Below are positions 1 through 9,496 of a stretch of DNA of 64,000 nucleotides, piece after piece. Positions within the stretch are counted from its first letter, which is position 1; the number at the start of each line of letters is the position of its first letter. Under the pieces are notes generated by a model. The model had not been told where the DNA came from. It did not search any database and saw only the letters and a program-made list of their open reading frames with translations. The translations under genes were made by a program, and so were the position numbers. The stretch comes from Actinophytocola sp044466355 (lineage in GTDB: Bacteria > Actinomycetota > Actinomycetes > Mycobacteriales > Pseudonocardiaceae): contig NZ_JBITMQ010000002.1 of the NCBI RefSeq assembly GCF_044466355.1, positions 310,001-374,000 on the forward strand, read 5' to 3'.

Positions 1-649
1 CGTAGAGGAGTCCGCCGACGAGACCGAGGACATGGACCATCGACGGCAGCAGGACGATTCGCTCACCAGGCAGTGGCACGCCGTCGATCTCCGTGTACCG
101 GTGCACCTCCGCGACCAGGTCCTCGGCCGTTCGGCCGATCACCTTCGACGGCCCGGTGGAACCGGAACTGAGCTGGAGGACCGCGTGCGGTGCGTTCGCC
201 TGCCTGCCCTCCCGGGCCGTGATCACCTCCGTCACGTCGTGGAAGACGTCCAGCGGGCTGCCGTGCGTGGCCCCGACCGCGACCAGGACCTGCACACCGA
301 GACGATCGACCGCCGCGTCGACTTCGTAACGGGTGAGCCGGTGGTCGAGCAGAACGGCCTGCGCACCGGCTCGCCAGACGGCGAGCAGGTTGGCAACGTA
401 GGTGAGCGAGGGCGGCAGGTTCAGCGCCACGCAGCCGCCGGGCCGCACCCCCGCGGCGACCAGGGTCTCCTGCTTGTCGCGGACCAGCCGGCGTAGCGCG
501 GAGCGGGCAATCGGGCCAGTCTTCAGGTGTAAACAGACGTCATTGTCTGCACCATTCAGCAATACCTCGTCGACCCATTCCGACGCACCGGTCCGCAGCG
601 GTTCCGTGGCCGTAATCGCTGTCACCTCCCGACTAGAAATGTGCAGCAC
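1..649 (-). CDS. Adenylate-forming enzyme (AMP-binding), partial, 3' end off the left edge
   Basis: The 216 visible residues are the N-terminal part of a class I adenylate-forming (ANL) enzyme, which activates a carboxylate as acyl-AMP. The phosphate-binding loop LQLSSGSTGPSKV is clear, preceded by the usual N-terminal subdomain (NLPPSLTYVANLLAVWRAG). The GTG at 649 is chosen because AAGGAGG lies 8 nt upstream; an in-frame ATG at 676 lacks such a site. Codon third positions are less GC-rich than elsewhere in the window, and the gene may belong to a biosynthetic cluster to the left. Substrate cannot be told, since the specificity region is outside the window. Confidence 0.85.
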   Translation of the reverse strand, partial: MLHISSREVTAITATEPLRTGASEWVDEVLLNGADNDVCLHLKTGPIARSALRRLVRDKQETLVAAGVRPGGCVALNLPPSLTYVANLLAVWRAGAQAVLLDHRLTRYEVDAAVDRLGVQVLVAVGATHGSPLDVFHDVTEVITAREGRQANAPHAVLQLSSGSTGPSKVIGRTAEDLVAEVHRYTEIDGVPLPGERIVLLPSMVHVLGLVGGLLY

Positions 650-1197
650 AAATTCGCCCTCCTTGAGGGCGTACATCGGGTTGCCGCCAGGGCCCCTCAG
701 CCGACAGCGAAGTGGAGCGTACGTCAGATTCCGCGCAGTGAGAAGACAATCACGGAACGACGCTGAAAGTAATGAGTCGATTACGGACTGTTTGAAGAGG
801 ACGAAGGTCGATCTCGCGATCAGCGCGCTGACCTGCCGGTTTGCCCTGTCGTTGGCGTGGACCGACGGCGTTTGACGTCCGTCCGGCCGACCGATTGCCA
901 CCCAGAACAGGACATCCCGGGCAGTATTCCCGGGATACCTACCTCCGTCCCACTGTATGGGGCGAAATGGAGTACAAACCCTGGGCGCCTCGTACGAAAG
1001 TCAACTTTTTCCTGAGCAATTCCAGTGACTGTTCGTCCACTTGCGCCGGGGGAATCTCACCGCGCGTGATGGGATGGGGAGATTCATTCCTCAAAGGACG
1101 TTCAGGTCCGGTGTGACCGGCTGGACCTGGTTGGAACGCCGGGCTCAACCCGCATCGCGGCAGCCTCAGCCGTTCGGCCGTACGTGACGTGGTCCGG

Positions 1198-1296
1198 CGG
1201 GCTTGTTGAGATTTGGCATGGATGGATGGCCTAGCGCCCGGCTTGTGCACGGGGCTGGGGCCCGCTTCGGAGGCCGGGCGCTGCGCGCCCGGCCTC
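1198..1296. repeat. Dispersed non-coding repeat, copy A
   Basis: The 20-mer at 1198-1217 is identical to 29727-29746, and the segment 1234-1269 (containing GGCTTGTGCAC and CCCGCTTCG) matches 29910-29947 with few changes. Both copies have the same orientation and end in a GC-rich hairpin. Copy A lacks the 129-nt hairpin that copy B carries between the two conserved blocks. Confidence 0.75.
1270..1296 (-). terminator. GC-rich hairpin downstream of the phospholipase D-like gene
   Basis: GAGGCCGGGCGC and GCGCCCGGCCTC form a perfect 12-bp stem around a 3-nt loop. It lies 57 bp past the stop codon of the minus-strand gene. There is no T-run, as is common for actinobacterial terminators. Confidence 0.5.
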
Positions 1297-1352
1297 TCCC
1301 GGGTGGTGGTGCTGTTGCCGCGTCGGCGACGTCGCGTGGCCGGCGAACGACC

Positions 1353-2525
1353 TCAGGACGCGGTCGCGAACATGTACCCGAAGTTCGCCTCGTACGCGTC
1401 GAACACCGAGCGGATGTTGGTCTGGATCATCGCCTCGTCGTTGCGGCGCAGCGAGGTGGCGTTCCAGTTCGGGCTGCCGGTGAACACCCACCGCGCGTTC
1501 GCGTCCCCGTCGAACTCGCCGTCGATCAGGAAGTACTTCGAGTGGATGCGGCCGGGCAGGGCGCTCGCGTCGTTCAGCACACGCCGCTCGATGCGCGGGT
1601 CGGCCGACAGGGTCGCCAGCACCTCGTCGTCCATCAGACCGTGGACGATCTTCACCCGGCAGCCCTGACCGGACAACGCCACCAGCCGCTCCGCGATCGC
1701 GATCCGGTAGCTGTCCCATTCCGACATCCCGATGTGGATGGTGGTGCCGCCGTCGCAGCCGACCTTCGCGAGGATCTCCAGCACGTGATCACCTTCCGCG
1801 CGCGGGAAGAAGTACGACCGCACCGTGCCGCCGGGCATGCCGGTGGTCGTCGTGCGGTAGTAGTCGTCCGTGGCGCGTTCGGCCGCCAGGTCCTCGAAGT
1901 AGGCGTCGTAGGCCGCGTAGAGCTTGGTGTTGCCGACGAGCGTCGTCGCGTTGTTCCAGTAGGTCCGCGAGTTGACGTCCGTCAGGTTCGCCGACGACTG
2001 GACCACGACGTCCCGTGCGTCACCCGTGCGGGAGAACAGGTAGAACTTGTTGTGCTGACCCTTGGTGCCGATGCACGAGGACGTGTTGCCCTCGGGGGAC
2101 ACCCGGGAGCACACGTGCAGCCACGAGTCCGCCGACTCGTCGGTGCCCAGCTCCGCACGCAACGCCTCCGCCGCGGGAGTGGTGTCCTGCCAGCCGTCGA
2201 GCACCATCTGCACGTCCACCCCGCGGCGGTGCGCTGCGATCAGCTCGGTGGCGAAGTCGAGGCCCGCCGCGCCGGACACCACGAAATGCGCGATGCGGAT
2301 CCGCGACCCGGCGGGCGCCTGGTGCACGAGGTTGCAGATCGCTCGGACGATCGCGGTCGCGTCACCACCCGCCGGATCGTTGAACACCGCGCCGGTGCGC
2401 ACCGGCGTCACCGGCACGTCCCGGCACGGCCGCGCGACCTCGTCCGCGACCGCACCACCCGCGGACGGCACCGCGGCGAGGCCGGCCGCCAGCGCGACCG
2501 ACAACAACAGAGCTTTCACACGCAT
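1353..2525 (-). CDS. Secreted phospholipase D-like protein
   Basis: A 390-residue protein with a Sec signal peptide (MRVKALLLSVALAAGLAAVPSAG) and two PLD-type half sites. The first is HNKFYLF at about residue 158, where the usual Asp is replaced by Ser, followed by SSANLTD; the second is HSKYFLID at about 328, followed by TGSPNWN. The family hydrolyses phosphodiester bonds through a covalent histidine intermediate; lipid or nucleic acid substrate cannot be decided here. The ATG at 2525 has AAGGGA upstream and starts exactly at the signal peptide. The gene is divergent from the ABC transporter operon and shares a promoter region full of LacI-type sites, so it may be co-regulated with sugar or oligomer uptake. 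Confidence 0.85.
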   Translation of the reverse strand: MRVKALLLSVALAAGLAAVPSAGGAVADEVARPCRDVPVTPVRTGAVFNDPAGGDATAIVRAICNLVHQAPAGSRIRIAHFVVSGAAGLDFATELIAAHRRGVDVQMVLDGWQDTTPAAEALRAELGTDESADSWLHVCSRVSPEGNTSSCIGTKGQHNKFYLFSRTGDARDVVVQSSANLTDVNSRTYWNNATTLVGNTKLYAAYDAYFEDLAAERATDDYYRTTTTGMPGGTVRSYFFPRAEGDHVLEILAKVGCDGGTTIHIGMSEWDSYRIAIAERLVALSGQGCRVKIVHGLMDDEVLATLSADPRIERRVLNDASALPGRIHSKYFLIDGEFDGDANARWVFTGSPNWNATSLRRNDEAMIQTNIRSVFDAYEANFGYMFATAS

Positions 2526-2656
2526 GGGATTCCCTTCCGTTCGGGCGCGAGCGTCGCGGGCCCGGTGGAACGACGCGCCGACGGCCGGTGACGCCCAGGC
2601 CAACCGCGTCGGTCGGGGTGGGTGGGGACGTGAGCAGACCACTGCACACAGTTAGT

Positions 2657-2690
2657 TGAACGCTTAAGTTAACGTTATCGGTAGCGTTCA
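2657..2690. promoter_or_regulatory. Cluster of three LacI-type half-palindromes near the PLD-like gene
   Basis: TGAACGCTTA (2657-2666), TTAACGTTAT (2669-2678) and GTAGCGTTCA (2681-2690) follow the pattern T-N-A-R-C-G-Y-T seen in LacI-family operators, centred on CG. They lie about 130 bp upstream of the phospholipase D-like gene. Confidence 0.5.
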
Positions 2691-2788
2691 TGGGTACGTT
2701 ACGTGCGCATGAAGCGCACCGTCAAGGGGTCCGGCGCGTCCGTACCGGTTCAGTCCGAAGTGGTCTTTGACAGCCGCGCCATCGGGAA

Positions 2789-2834
2789 TTAACGTTCACG
2801 CCACTTCCTCAGTTAGCGCTCACGTGAACGTTCA
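2789..2834. promoter_or_regulatory. Cluster of three LacI-type operators before the ABC operon
   Basis: TTAACGTTCA (2789-2798), TTAGCGCTCA (2813-2822) and the perfect palindrome TGAACGTTCA (2825-2834) lie 37-82 bp upstream of the first gene of the operon that encodes a LacI regulator. This is the natural place for autoregulation. Binding is inferred from sequence only. Confidence 0.55.
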
Positions 2835-2870
2835 TCCCCGCGTGTGCCGATCCCCAGGAGCTGACCGATC

Positions 2871-3830
2871 TTGACCACAGACGCCGACATCGCCGCGCAC
2901 CTGCGCAGGGCGCTGCTCGACGCGGACCCGGACCTGTCCCGGTACAACCCGCTCCCCCGCATCCTCGTGTTCGACAAGTTCGACACCGGCACCCACGGCT
3001 GGACCGAACTGATCGGCAACCACGACGGCGAGGGCAACCTCGACACCGTCGACGACCACATGCGGGACTTCCGCCCACCGCAGCTGTCCTCGTGCACGTT
3101 CTTCGACACCGGCACGCACGGCGCGATGACCGGCAACTACGCGCTCAAGGTCGCGACCCGGCCGGTCACGGGCCACACCGCGGTCGCGATCCGCAGGCTC
3201 ACGATGGCGAAGAAGGGCCGGGTGCAGTTCGAGACCTACTTCACCTACAAGGCCGAGTCCGCGTCCGAGGAGAACGGCGCGGCGACCAAGGCGGGCGCGG
3301 GCGACTGGGACGGCAACATCCACCCGTCCGAGCAGCAGTTCGGCGCGTTCACCGTCGCCACCGACATCTGCGACGACCGCGGGGAGCGCTACCACACGGT
3401 CGTCAGGTACCAGAACACCGATCTGGACAACAACTTCACGCGCCGCTGGATGTACCCGAACGTGCCGGAGCCGACCCCGCGCGAGCACCTCGAAGGCAAG
3501 GTGAAGCTCGACGCGCTGGCCGACTTCACCGCGCCGAACCCCGAGGACTGGCACCAGTTCGGGGAGCCGCAGTCGTTCTGCTACAACGAGGTGCCGACCA
3601 AGGTCAACTGGCACTACCTGCGCTGGCAGATCGACACCGAGGCGCAGCGCAACGTCGAGCTGCAGGTCAACGACCGCGTCTACGACATGCGGGACGTGCC
3701 CGTTCCGGTGTACGAGGAGCGCTACGACTCGCTCGACAACCTCCTCAACTTCTACGTCAGCGCCCGTACCCACACCGACGTGCGGAACTTCCTGTTCCTG
3801 GACTCGGTGCTCGTCTCGGTGGATTGGTAG
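2871..3830 (+). CDS. Conserved protein of unknown function, beta-sandwich-like (possibly DUF6772)
   Basis: A 319-residue cytosolic protein without signal peptide. The stretches around WHYLRWQID and ELQVNDRVYDMR, and the ending in alternating strands, look like a concanavalin/jelly-roll fold such as is found in carbohydrate-binding proteins. I half-remember a family named DUF6772 with this look but cannot confirm it. The TTG start has AGGAG 10 nt upstream. It is the first gene of the operon with an oligopeptide/sugar ABC transporter and LacI regulator, so a role in handling the imported compound is likely. No catalytic motif was recognised. Confidence 0.7.
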   Translation: MTTDADIAAHLRRALLDADPDLSRYNPLPRILVFDKFDTGTHGWTELIGNHDGEGNLDTVDDHMRDFRPPQLSSCTFFDTGTHGAMTGNYALKVATRPVTGHTAVAIRRLTMAKKGRVQFETYFTYKAESASEENGAATKAGAGDWDGNIHPSEQQFGAFTVATDICDDRGERYHTVVRYQNTDLDNNFTRRWMYPNVPEPTPREHLEGKVKLDALADFTAPNPEDWHQFGEPQSFCYNEVPTKVNWHYLRWQIDTEAQRNVELQVNDRVYDMRDVPVPVYEERYDSLDNLLNFYVSARTHTDVRNFLFLDSVLVSVDW

Positions 3831-3836
3831 GTCCTC

Positions 3837-4172
3837 ATGCGACAGTCACAGGCAGCGGTGCTGGAGCGCTACCGCGTACTGACGGGCGAGTTCACCACCG
3901 AGCCGTACGAGTCCGGCTGGGCGAGCGAGGCCCGGTGGTTCGTGCGGGTGCTCGACTCGTCCACATCGGACACCAAGCTCGTGCTCACCACACAGGTGTC
4001 GCCCGACGGGCTGCACTGGTGTGACGCCGAAGTACCGGCGCAGGTGGCCGAGGGAACGGGAATGGTGTCGTGGCCCGTGCGCGAGTTCGGGCAGTGGTTG
4101 CGGATCAGGGGGTCCGTCGAGGGGGCAGACCGGTCAGCGAAGGTGCTGATCTACCTCACGCTCAAGGGCTGA
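3837..4172 (+). CDS. Small protein of unknown function in ABC transporter operon
   Basis: A 111-residue protein, 6 bp after the previous gene and 15 bp before the solute-binding protein gene, so clearly in the same operon. The sequence is strand-rich (WFVRVLDSSTSDTKLVLTTQVS, SWPVREFGQWLRIRGSVEG) and has no signal peptide or membrane segment. It resembles a small beta-sandwich, perhaps a partner or accessory domain of the preceding protein. Family not recognised. Confidence 0.65.
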   Translation: MRQSQAAVLERYRVLTGEFTTEPYESGWASEARWFVRVLDSSTSDTKLVLTTQVSPDGLHWCDAEVPAQVAEGTGMVSWPVREFGQWLRIRGSVEGADRSAKVLIYLTLKG

Positions 4173-4187
4173 GCATTGGAGAGACAC

Positions 4188-5699
4188 ATGGTGACCACCC
4201 GCCGGAACTTCCTCAAGATCAGCAGCATGGGGCTCGCCGGCGCCTACCTCGCCGCGTGCAGCGTCGGCGGCGGCACCCAGTCGGGTGCCGAGTCGGCGCT
4301 GCGGGCGGCGTTCACCCAGCCGATCAACGACCTCGACCCGCACGGACCGTCCAGTGTGGACGAGGCGACACTGCTCGCGGGGCGGTTGATCTACGACACC
4401 CTCGTGCGACGCAACGGCGAGAAGCTCGAACCGGCCGTGGCGACGAAGTGGGAGCAGCCGGACGACACCACGTGGGTGTTCACGCTGCGGGACGACGTGA
4501 CGTTCCACGACGGTGAGAAGCTCACGGCGAAGGACGTCAAGGCGTCGCTGGAGCGGGTGAAGAACGCCAACACCGCGCAGTCCGCGCTGTGGACGTCGGT
4601 GACGTCGGTCGAGGCGACGAACGACACCACGCTGACGATCACGACCGAACGGCCGCTCGGCACGATGCTGACGAACCTCACCCTGATGTTCGTGCTGCCC
4701 GCCGCCAAGATGACCCAGTCCGGGTTCTTCGGCAAGCCCGTCGGCAGCGGCCCGTTCAAGGTCGCGTCGTTCACCCCCGCCGACGAGCTGGCGCTCACCG
4801 CGGTCGACCACTGGAGCGGTAAGCCGAAGCTCAAGGAGGTCAGCCTGCCGTACCTGCCGGAGACCTCCAGCCAGATCACCGCGCTGCGCACCGGCGACCT
4901 GGACGCGCTGTGGCCGATCCCGCCGGACCAGCTGCGTGAGCTGGAGGGCGTCGACGGCATCACGCTCGAGACGATGCCCAGCTATGTCTACTACCTCAAC
5001 TGGTTCAACTGCGGGAAGGCGCCGTTCGACGACCCGCGCGTGCGGCGGGCCATGTGGCGTGCGGTGGACGTGGCCGGGATCGTCAAGAGCCTGTTCGGCG
5101 AGGGTGCCGAGGTCATGACCGCACCCATCCCCCGCACCGCGTTCGGCCACGCCGAGCAGGAGCCGTACGGCCACGACCCGGACGCCGCCAAGCGTGACCT
5201 CGCGGCCGCCGGGCTGGGGGACGGCTTCACCACGTCCCTCATGTGGTTCGGCGACACCGGGCCGCTCGCGGACGGGCTCGCCCAGGCGATGATCTCCGAC
5301 TGGGCGAAGATCGGGGTGAAGGTGACACCGCAGAGCCTGGAGAAGGCGGAGTGGCTGCGGCGGCTCAACGCCAAGGAGTTCGACATGGAGCTCCAGACCA
5401 ACACGGTCACCACCGGCGACGCCGACTTCACCCTCGGGCGGCTCTACGACTCGAAGGCCGACCGGATGGGCTACCGCAACCCGGAGCTCGACACGATCCT
5501 GCGAAAGGCGCACGAGGACGCCGACCAGGACATCCGCCGCGACCTGTACGCGCAGGCCTGCAAGATCGTCTGGGAGGACGCGGTCGGTATCTTCCCTGCC
5601 GCGCTGATCAGCACCTACGGCCTGCGCAGTACGGTTACCGGCTTCGAACCGGCGCCGAGCAACCAGCCGGACCTGCGCGGCGTGACCGTGGGCACGTAA
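4188..5699 (+). CDS. ABC transporter solute-binding lipoprotein, family 5 (Tat-exported)
   Basis: A 503-residue extracellular binding protein of the SBP_bac_5 (DppA/OppA) family. The N-terminus has a twin-arginine motif (TTRRNFLK) followed by a lipobox (LAAC), so it is probably Tat-exported and lipid-anchored. Family hallmarks visible are the early DLDPHG and LIYDTLVR segments and the later PLADGLAQAMISDWAKIGV. The ATG at 4188 or GTG at 4191 follows GGAGAG. It delivers substrate to the two permeases and two ATPases encoded downstream. The family takes oligopeptides, nickel or oligosaccharides; a LacI regulator in the operon favours a sugar. Confidence 0.9.
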   Translation: MVTTRRNFLKISSMGLAGAYLAACSVGGGTQSGAESALRAAFTQPINDLDPHGPSSVDEATLLAGRLIYDTLVRRNGEKLEPAVATKWEQPDDTTWVFTLRDDVTFHDGEKLTAKDVKASLERVKNANTAQSALWTSVTSVEATNDTTLTITTERPLGTMLTNLTLMFVLPAAKMTQSGFFGKPVGSGPFKVASFTPADELALTAVDHWSGKPKLKEVSLPYLPETSSQITALRTGDLDALWPIPPDQLRELEGVDGITLETMPSYVYYLNWFNCGKAPFDDPRVRRAMWRAVDVAGIVKSLFGEGAEVMTAPIPRTAFGHAEQEPYGHDPDAAKRDLAAAGLGDGFTTSLMWFGDTGPLADGLAQAMISDWAKIGVKVTPQSLEKAEWLRRLNAKEFDMELQTNTVTTGDADFTLGRLYDSKADRMGYRNPELDTILRKAHEDADQDIRRDLYAQACKIVWEDAVGIFPAALISTYGLRSTVTGFEPAPSNQPDLRGVTVGT

Positions 5700-5713
5700 C
5701 TGGGAGGACGAAC

Positions 5714-6778
5714 ATGGCCGACTCGCGGCGGGTGACGCTGAAGGACATCGCGAAATCGCTCGGGGTGTCCGTGAACACCGTCTCGCGGGCCCTCACCGGC
5801 AAGGACAGCGTCGGTGAGGAGACCAGGGCGCGGATCAAGGCCGAGGCCGAACGCCTCGGCTACGTGCCCAACCCGATGGCGCGCTCGCTGGTGCTCGGCT
5901 CGGCCATGACCATCGGCCTCGTCATCACCAACCCGTCGAACCCGTTCTACGCCAGGCTGATCAGCGCGATCGAGCACCGGGGCCGCGCGGCGGGCTACTC
6001 GCTGATGCTGCTGCTCACCGAGGAGAGCCCGGACGGCGACCAGAACGCCGCGCAGACGCTGCTGCGGTGGAACGTGGACGGCGCGCTGGTCGTGCCCGCG
6101 GTGCAGGGCGACGGCGAGCACTGGGCGCGGCTGTCGGACGCGGGCATCCCGCTCGTGTGCCTGAACCGGGACCTCGCGGACCTGGAGCTGGACTACGTCG
6201 GGGTGGACTACGAGCGTGGCGCGTACGAGGCGACGCGCCACCTCGTGGCGTCCGGCGCCCGCACGGTGTGCCTGATGGAGGAGGACCTGCCGATCTCGCC
6301 GGTCGCCGACCGGATCGCCGGGTTCCGCCGCGCGCTCGCCGACGCGGGCCTCACCGGTGAACGGGTGGTCTCGGTGCCCACGAGGCGCCTCGAGTCGCTC
6401 GCCCTGCCGTGGGAGCCCGCCGACGCCTACCGGCTGGCGCAGGAGATCGTGCGCGGTGACCGGCTGCCCGACGCGATCATGGTCGGCAACGACTACTTCG
6501 CGCTCGGGGTCTACCGGGCACTCACCGAGGCCGGTCTGCGGGTCGGCGAGGACGTGCTGGTCGGCGGCTTCGGCGACCACCCCTTCGCCGCCTACCTCAA
6601 CCCCTCACTGACCACCGTCGCGCTGCCGTCGGCCGACATCGGCGTGACCGCCGTCGACCTGCTGCTGCGGCGGATGAAAGGACAGGACGACCATGACCGC
6701 GACCACGACCGGGCGGACAAGCGCCGGCTCCCCGCCGAGCTGGTCGTGCGCGCGTCGAGCAGGCGGGGAGTGACGTGA
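5714..6778 (+). CDS. LacI-family transcriptional regulator
   Basis: A 354-residue regulator. Residues 7-30 (VTLKDIAKSLGVSVNTVSRALTG) are the LacI helix-turn-helix, followed by the hinge YVPNPMARSLV and a periplasmic-binding-like effector domain. GGGAGGACG precedes the ATG. It sits between the solute-binding protein and permease genes, and its stop overlaps the permease GTG by 3 bp. The LacI-type palindromes at 2657-2690 and 2789-2834 are its likely targets. An extra acidic/basic linker (DHDRDHDRADKR) lies near the C-terminus. Confidence 0.93.
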   Translation: MADSRRVTLKDIAKSLGVSVNTVSRALTGKDSVGEETRARIKAEAERLGYVPNPMARSLVLGSAMTIGLVITNPSNPFYARLISAIEHRGRAAGYSLMLLLTEESPDGDQNAAQTLLRWNVDGALVVPAVQGDGEHWARLSDAGIPLVCLNRDLADLELDYVGVDYERGAYEATRHLVASGARTVCLMEEDLPISPVADRIAGFRRALADAGLTGERVVSVPTRRLESLALPWEPADAYRLAQEIVRGDRLPDAIMVGNDYFALGVYRALTEAGLRVGEDVLVGGFGDHPFAAYLNPSLTTVALPSADIGVTAVDLLLRRMKGQDDHDRDHDRADKRRLPAELVVRASSRRGVT

Positions 6779-7701
6779 TCGTCTACCTCGCGCGCAGGCT
6801 GGGACAGGCGGTCCTGCTGCTGTTCGGCGCCGTCACCATCGTGTTCCTGGTGCTGCGGGTGATCCCCGGCGACCCCGCGGCGCTGATCCTCGGCAGCCAG
6901 GCCACCCCGGACGAACTGGCCGCGAAGCGCGCGGAGATGGGGCTGTCGGACCCGCTGCTCGTGCAGTACGTCCGGCACCTCGGCGAGGTCGTCCGACTGG
7001 ACTTCGGCGAGTCGTGGCGGCTGGGCGGCGACGCGTTCGACGCGGTGCTGTCCCGGCTGCCCGCCACGATCACCCTGGCCGGGTGCGCGCTCGTGTTCAC
7101 GCTGCTGCTGGGGTTCCCGCTGGGCCTGCACGCCGCGCGGCACAAGGGAAAGCTCGTCGACCGGGCGGTGTCGTACTTCTCGCTGACCGGGCAGGCCCTG
7201 CCCGCGTTCTGGGTCGGCATCATGCTGGTGCTGATCTTCTCGCGGACGCTGAACCTGTTGCCCGCCACCGCGGACGGGTCGCTGCTCGGGCTGGTGCTGC
7301 CCGCGTTCACGCTCGCGCTGCCGTTCCTCGGCTGGCTCGCCCGGCTGGTGCGCAACGGCACGCTGGAGGAACTCGGCAAGGACTACGTGCGCACCGCCAG
7401 GTCCAAGGGGCTGAACGAGCGCGTGGTGTTCAACATCCACGTGCTGCGCAACACGCTGACGCCGGTGGTGACCGTGCTCGGGCTGATCCTCGGCCACTTC
7501 ATCGCCGACGCCGTGATCATCGAGCAAGTGTTCGCGTGGCCCGGCATCGGCTCGTTGATGATCGAGTCGATCCAGCAGCGCGACTACGCGGTCGCCGAGG
7601 CCGCGATCATCCTCATCGCCGTGTTCTACGTCGGCATCAACGTCGTGGTCGACCTGCTGTACTTCGCGCTCGACCCCCGAGTCACCCTGGAGACGGTGTG
7701 A
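6775..7701 (+). CDS. ABC transporter permease, DppB/OppB type
   Basis: A 308-residue inner-membrane permease with about six membrane segments. The N-terminus (YLARRLGQAVLLLFGAVTIVFLVLRVIPGDPA) is the standard DppB start, and the coupling (EAA) loop is visible as DYVRTARSKGLNERVVFNIHVLRN. GTG start overlaps the LacI stop (GTGA). It forms the translocation channel together with the next gene product. Confidence 0.95.
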   Translation: MIVYLARRLGQAVLLLFGAVTIVFLVLRVIPGDPAALILGSQATPDELAAKRAEMGLSDPLLVQYVRHLGEVVRLDFGESWRLGGDAFDAVLSRLPATITLAGCALVFTLLLGFPLGLHAARHKGKLVDRAVSYFSLTGQALPAFWVGIMLVLIFSRTLNLLPATADGSLLGLVLPAFTLALPFLGWLARLVRNGTLEELGKDYVRTARSKGLNERVVFNIHVLRNTLTPVVTVLGLILGHFIADAVIIEQVFAWPGIGSLMIESIQQRDYAVAEAAIILIAVFYVGINVVVDLLYFALDPRVTLETV

Positions 7702-8533
7702 AGCGCTTCGGGACAGGGCCGGTCGTGGCCGCGGCCGTGCTCGGGTTGTTCGTGCTCGTCGCCGTGCTGGGGCCGGTGCTCGTGCCCTACGACAGCGTCG
7801 CCACCCGCGTGGGCGACCGGCTGCTGGCGCCGGGCAGCACCGCGTCGGACGGCTCGTTCGCGTTGCTGGGCACCGACCAGAACGGCCGGGACGTGCTGGC
7901 CCAGGTGATCGCGGGCTCGCGGGTGTCGCTGCTCGTCGGGATCAGCGTCGTCGTGGCCGGGGTGCTCGTCGGGCTCGTGCTCGGGTTGCTCGCCGGGTAC
8001 TACGGCGGCTGGCTCGACACGATCATCTCGCGGCTCGGGGACATGCAGCTCGCGTTCCCGTCCATCCTGCTGGCGATCCTGCTCGCGGGCGCGCTCGGGC
8101 CGAGCCTCACCAACGTGATCGTGGCGCTCGCCGTGACCCGGTGGGTGATCTTCGCGCGGGTGGTGCGTGGCTCGGCGCTCACCACGAAGGGGCGGGAGTT
8201 CGTCGAGTCCGCCCGGGTGATGGGGGCGAGCGACCTGCGCATCCTCGCGCACTACATCCTGCCGTCGTGTGTGCAGCCGCTGCTCGTGGCCGCGACCGTC
8301 CAGGTGGGACTGACCATGGTCGCGGAGGCGGCGTTGAGCTTCCTCGGCCTGGGCGTGCCGGTCGACCAGGCGTCGTGGGGCTCGACGATCGCGAACGGTC
8401 GCGACTACCTCGCCTCCGCGTGGTGGATCGCGGCGGTGCCCGGCATCGCGTTGACGCTGGTGGTGATCTGCGTCGGCGTGCTCGGCGACGCGGCCCGTGA
8501 CGAGTCCGACCCGGCCAAGGAGGTGGTGGCGCG

Positions 8534-8537
<4 letters not shown>
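7698..8537 (+). CDS. ABC transporter permease, DppC/OppC type
   Basis: A 279-residue permease with N-terminal membrane anchor, the conserved LLGTDQNGRDVLAQVIAGSR segment and the EAA loop near EFVESARVMGASDLRILAHYILP. The GTG start overlaps the stop of the first permease (GTGTGA), pointing to translational coupling. It pairs with the DppB-type permease. Confidence 0.95.

Positions 8538-9488
<951 letters not shown>

Positions 9489-9496
<8 letters not shown>

Larger units (their letters stand above)
650..1352. other. Intergenic region, about 700 bp, lower GC, no convincing gene
   Basis: No reading frame here has convincing coding character. Positions 650-1100 are visibly AT-richer than the rest of the window. 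An inverted repeat ATCCCGGG/CCCGGGAT (914-921 and 929-936) could be an operator for the minus-strand ligase gene. The right third holds copy A of a dispersed repeat and a hairpin that can end transcription of the phospholipase D-like gene. Confidence 0.6.

Noticed and set aside
674..676. ATG at 676 as start of the adenylate-forming enzyme
   Set aside because: It has no ribosome binding site, whereas GTG at 649 has AAGGAGG at ideal spacing.
939..1250. A minus-strand frame of about 100 codons, or a 50-codon version starting at 1091
   Set aside because: Third-position GC is far below that of true genes here, there is no clear ribosome binding site, and the first half covers the dispersed repeat.
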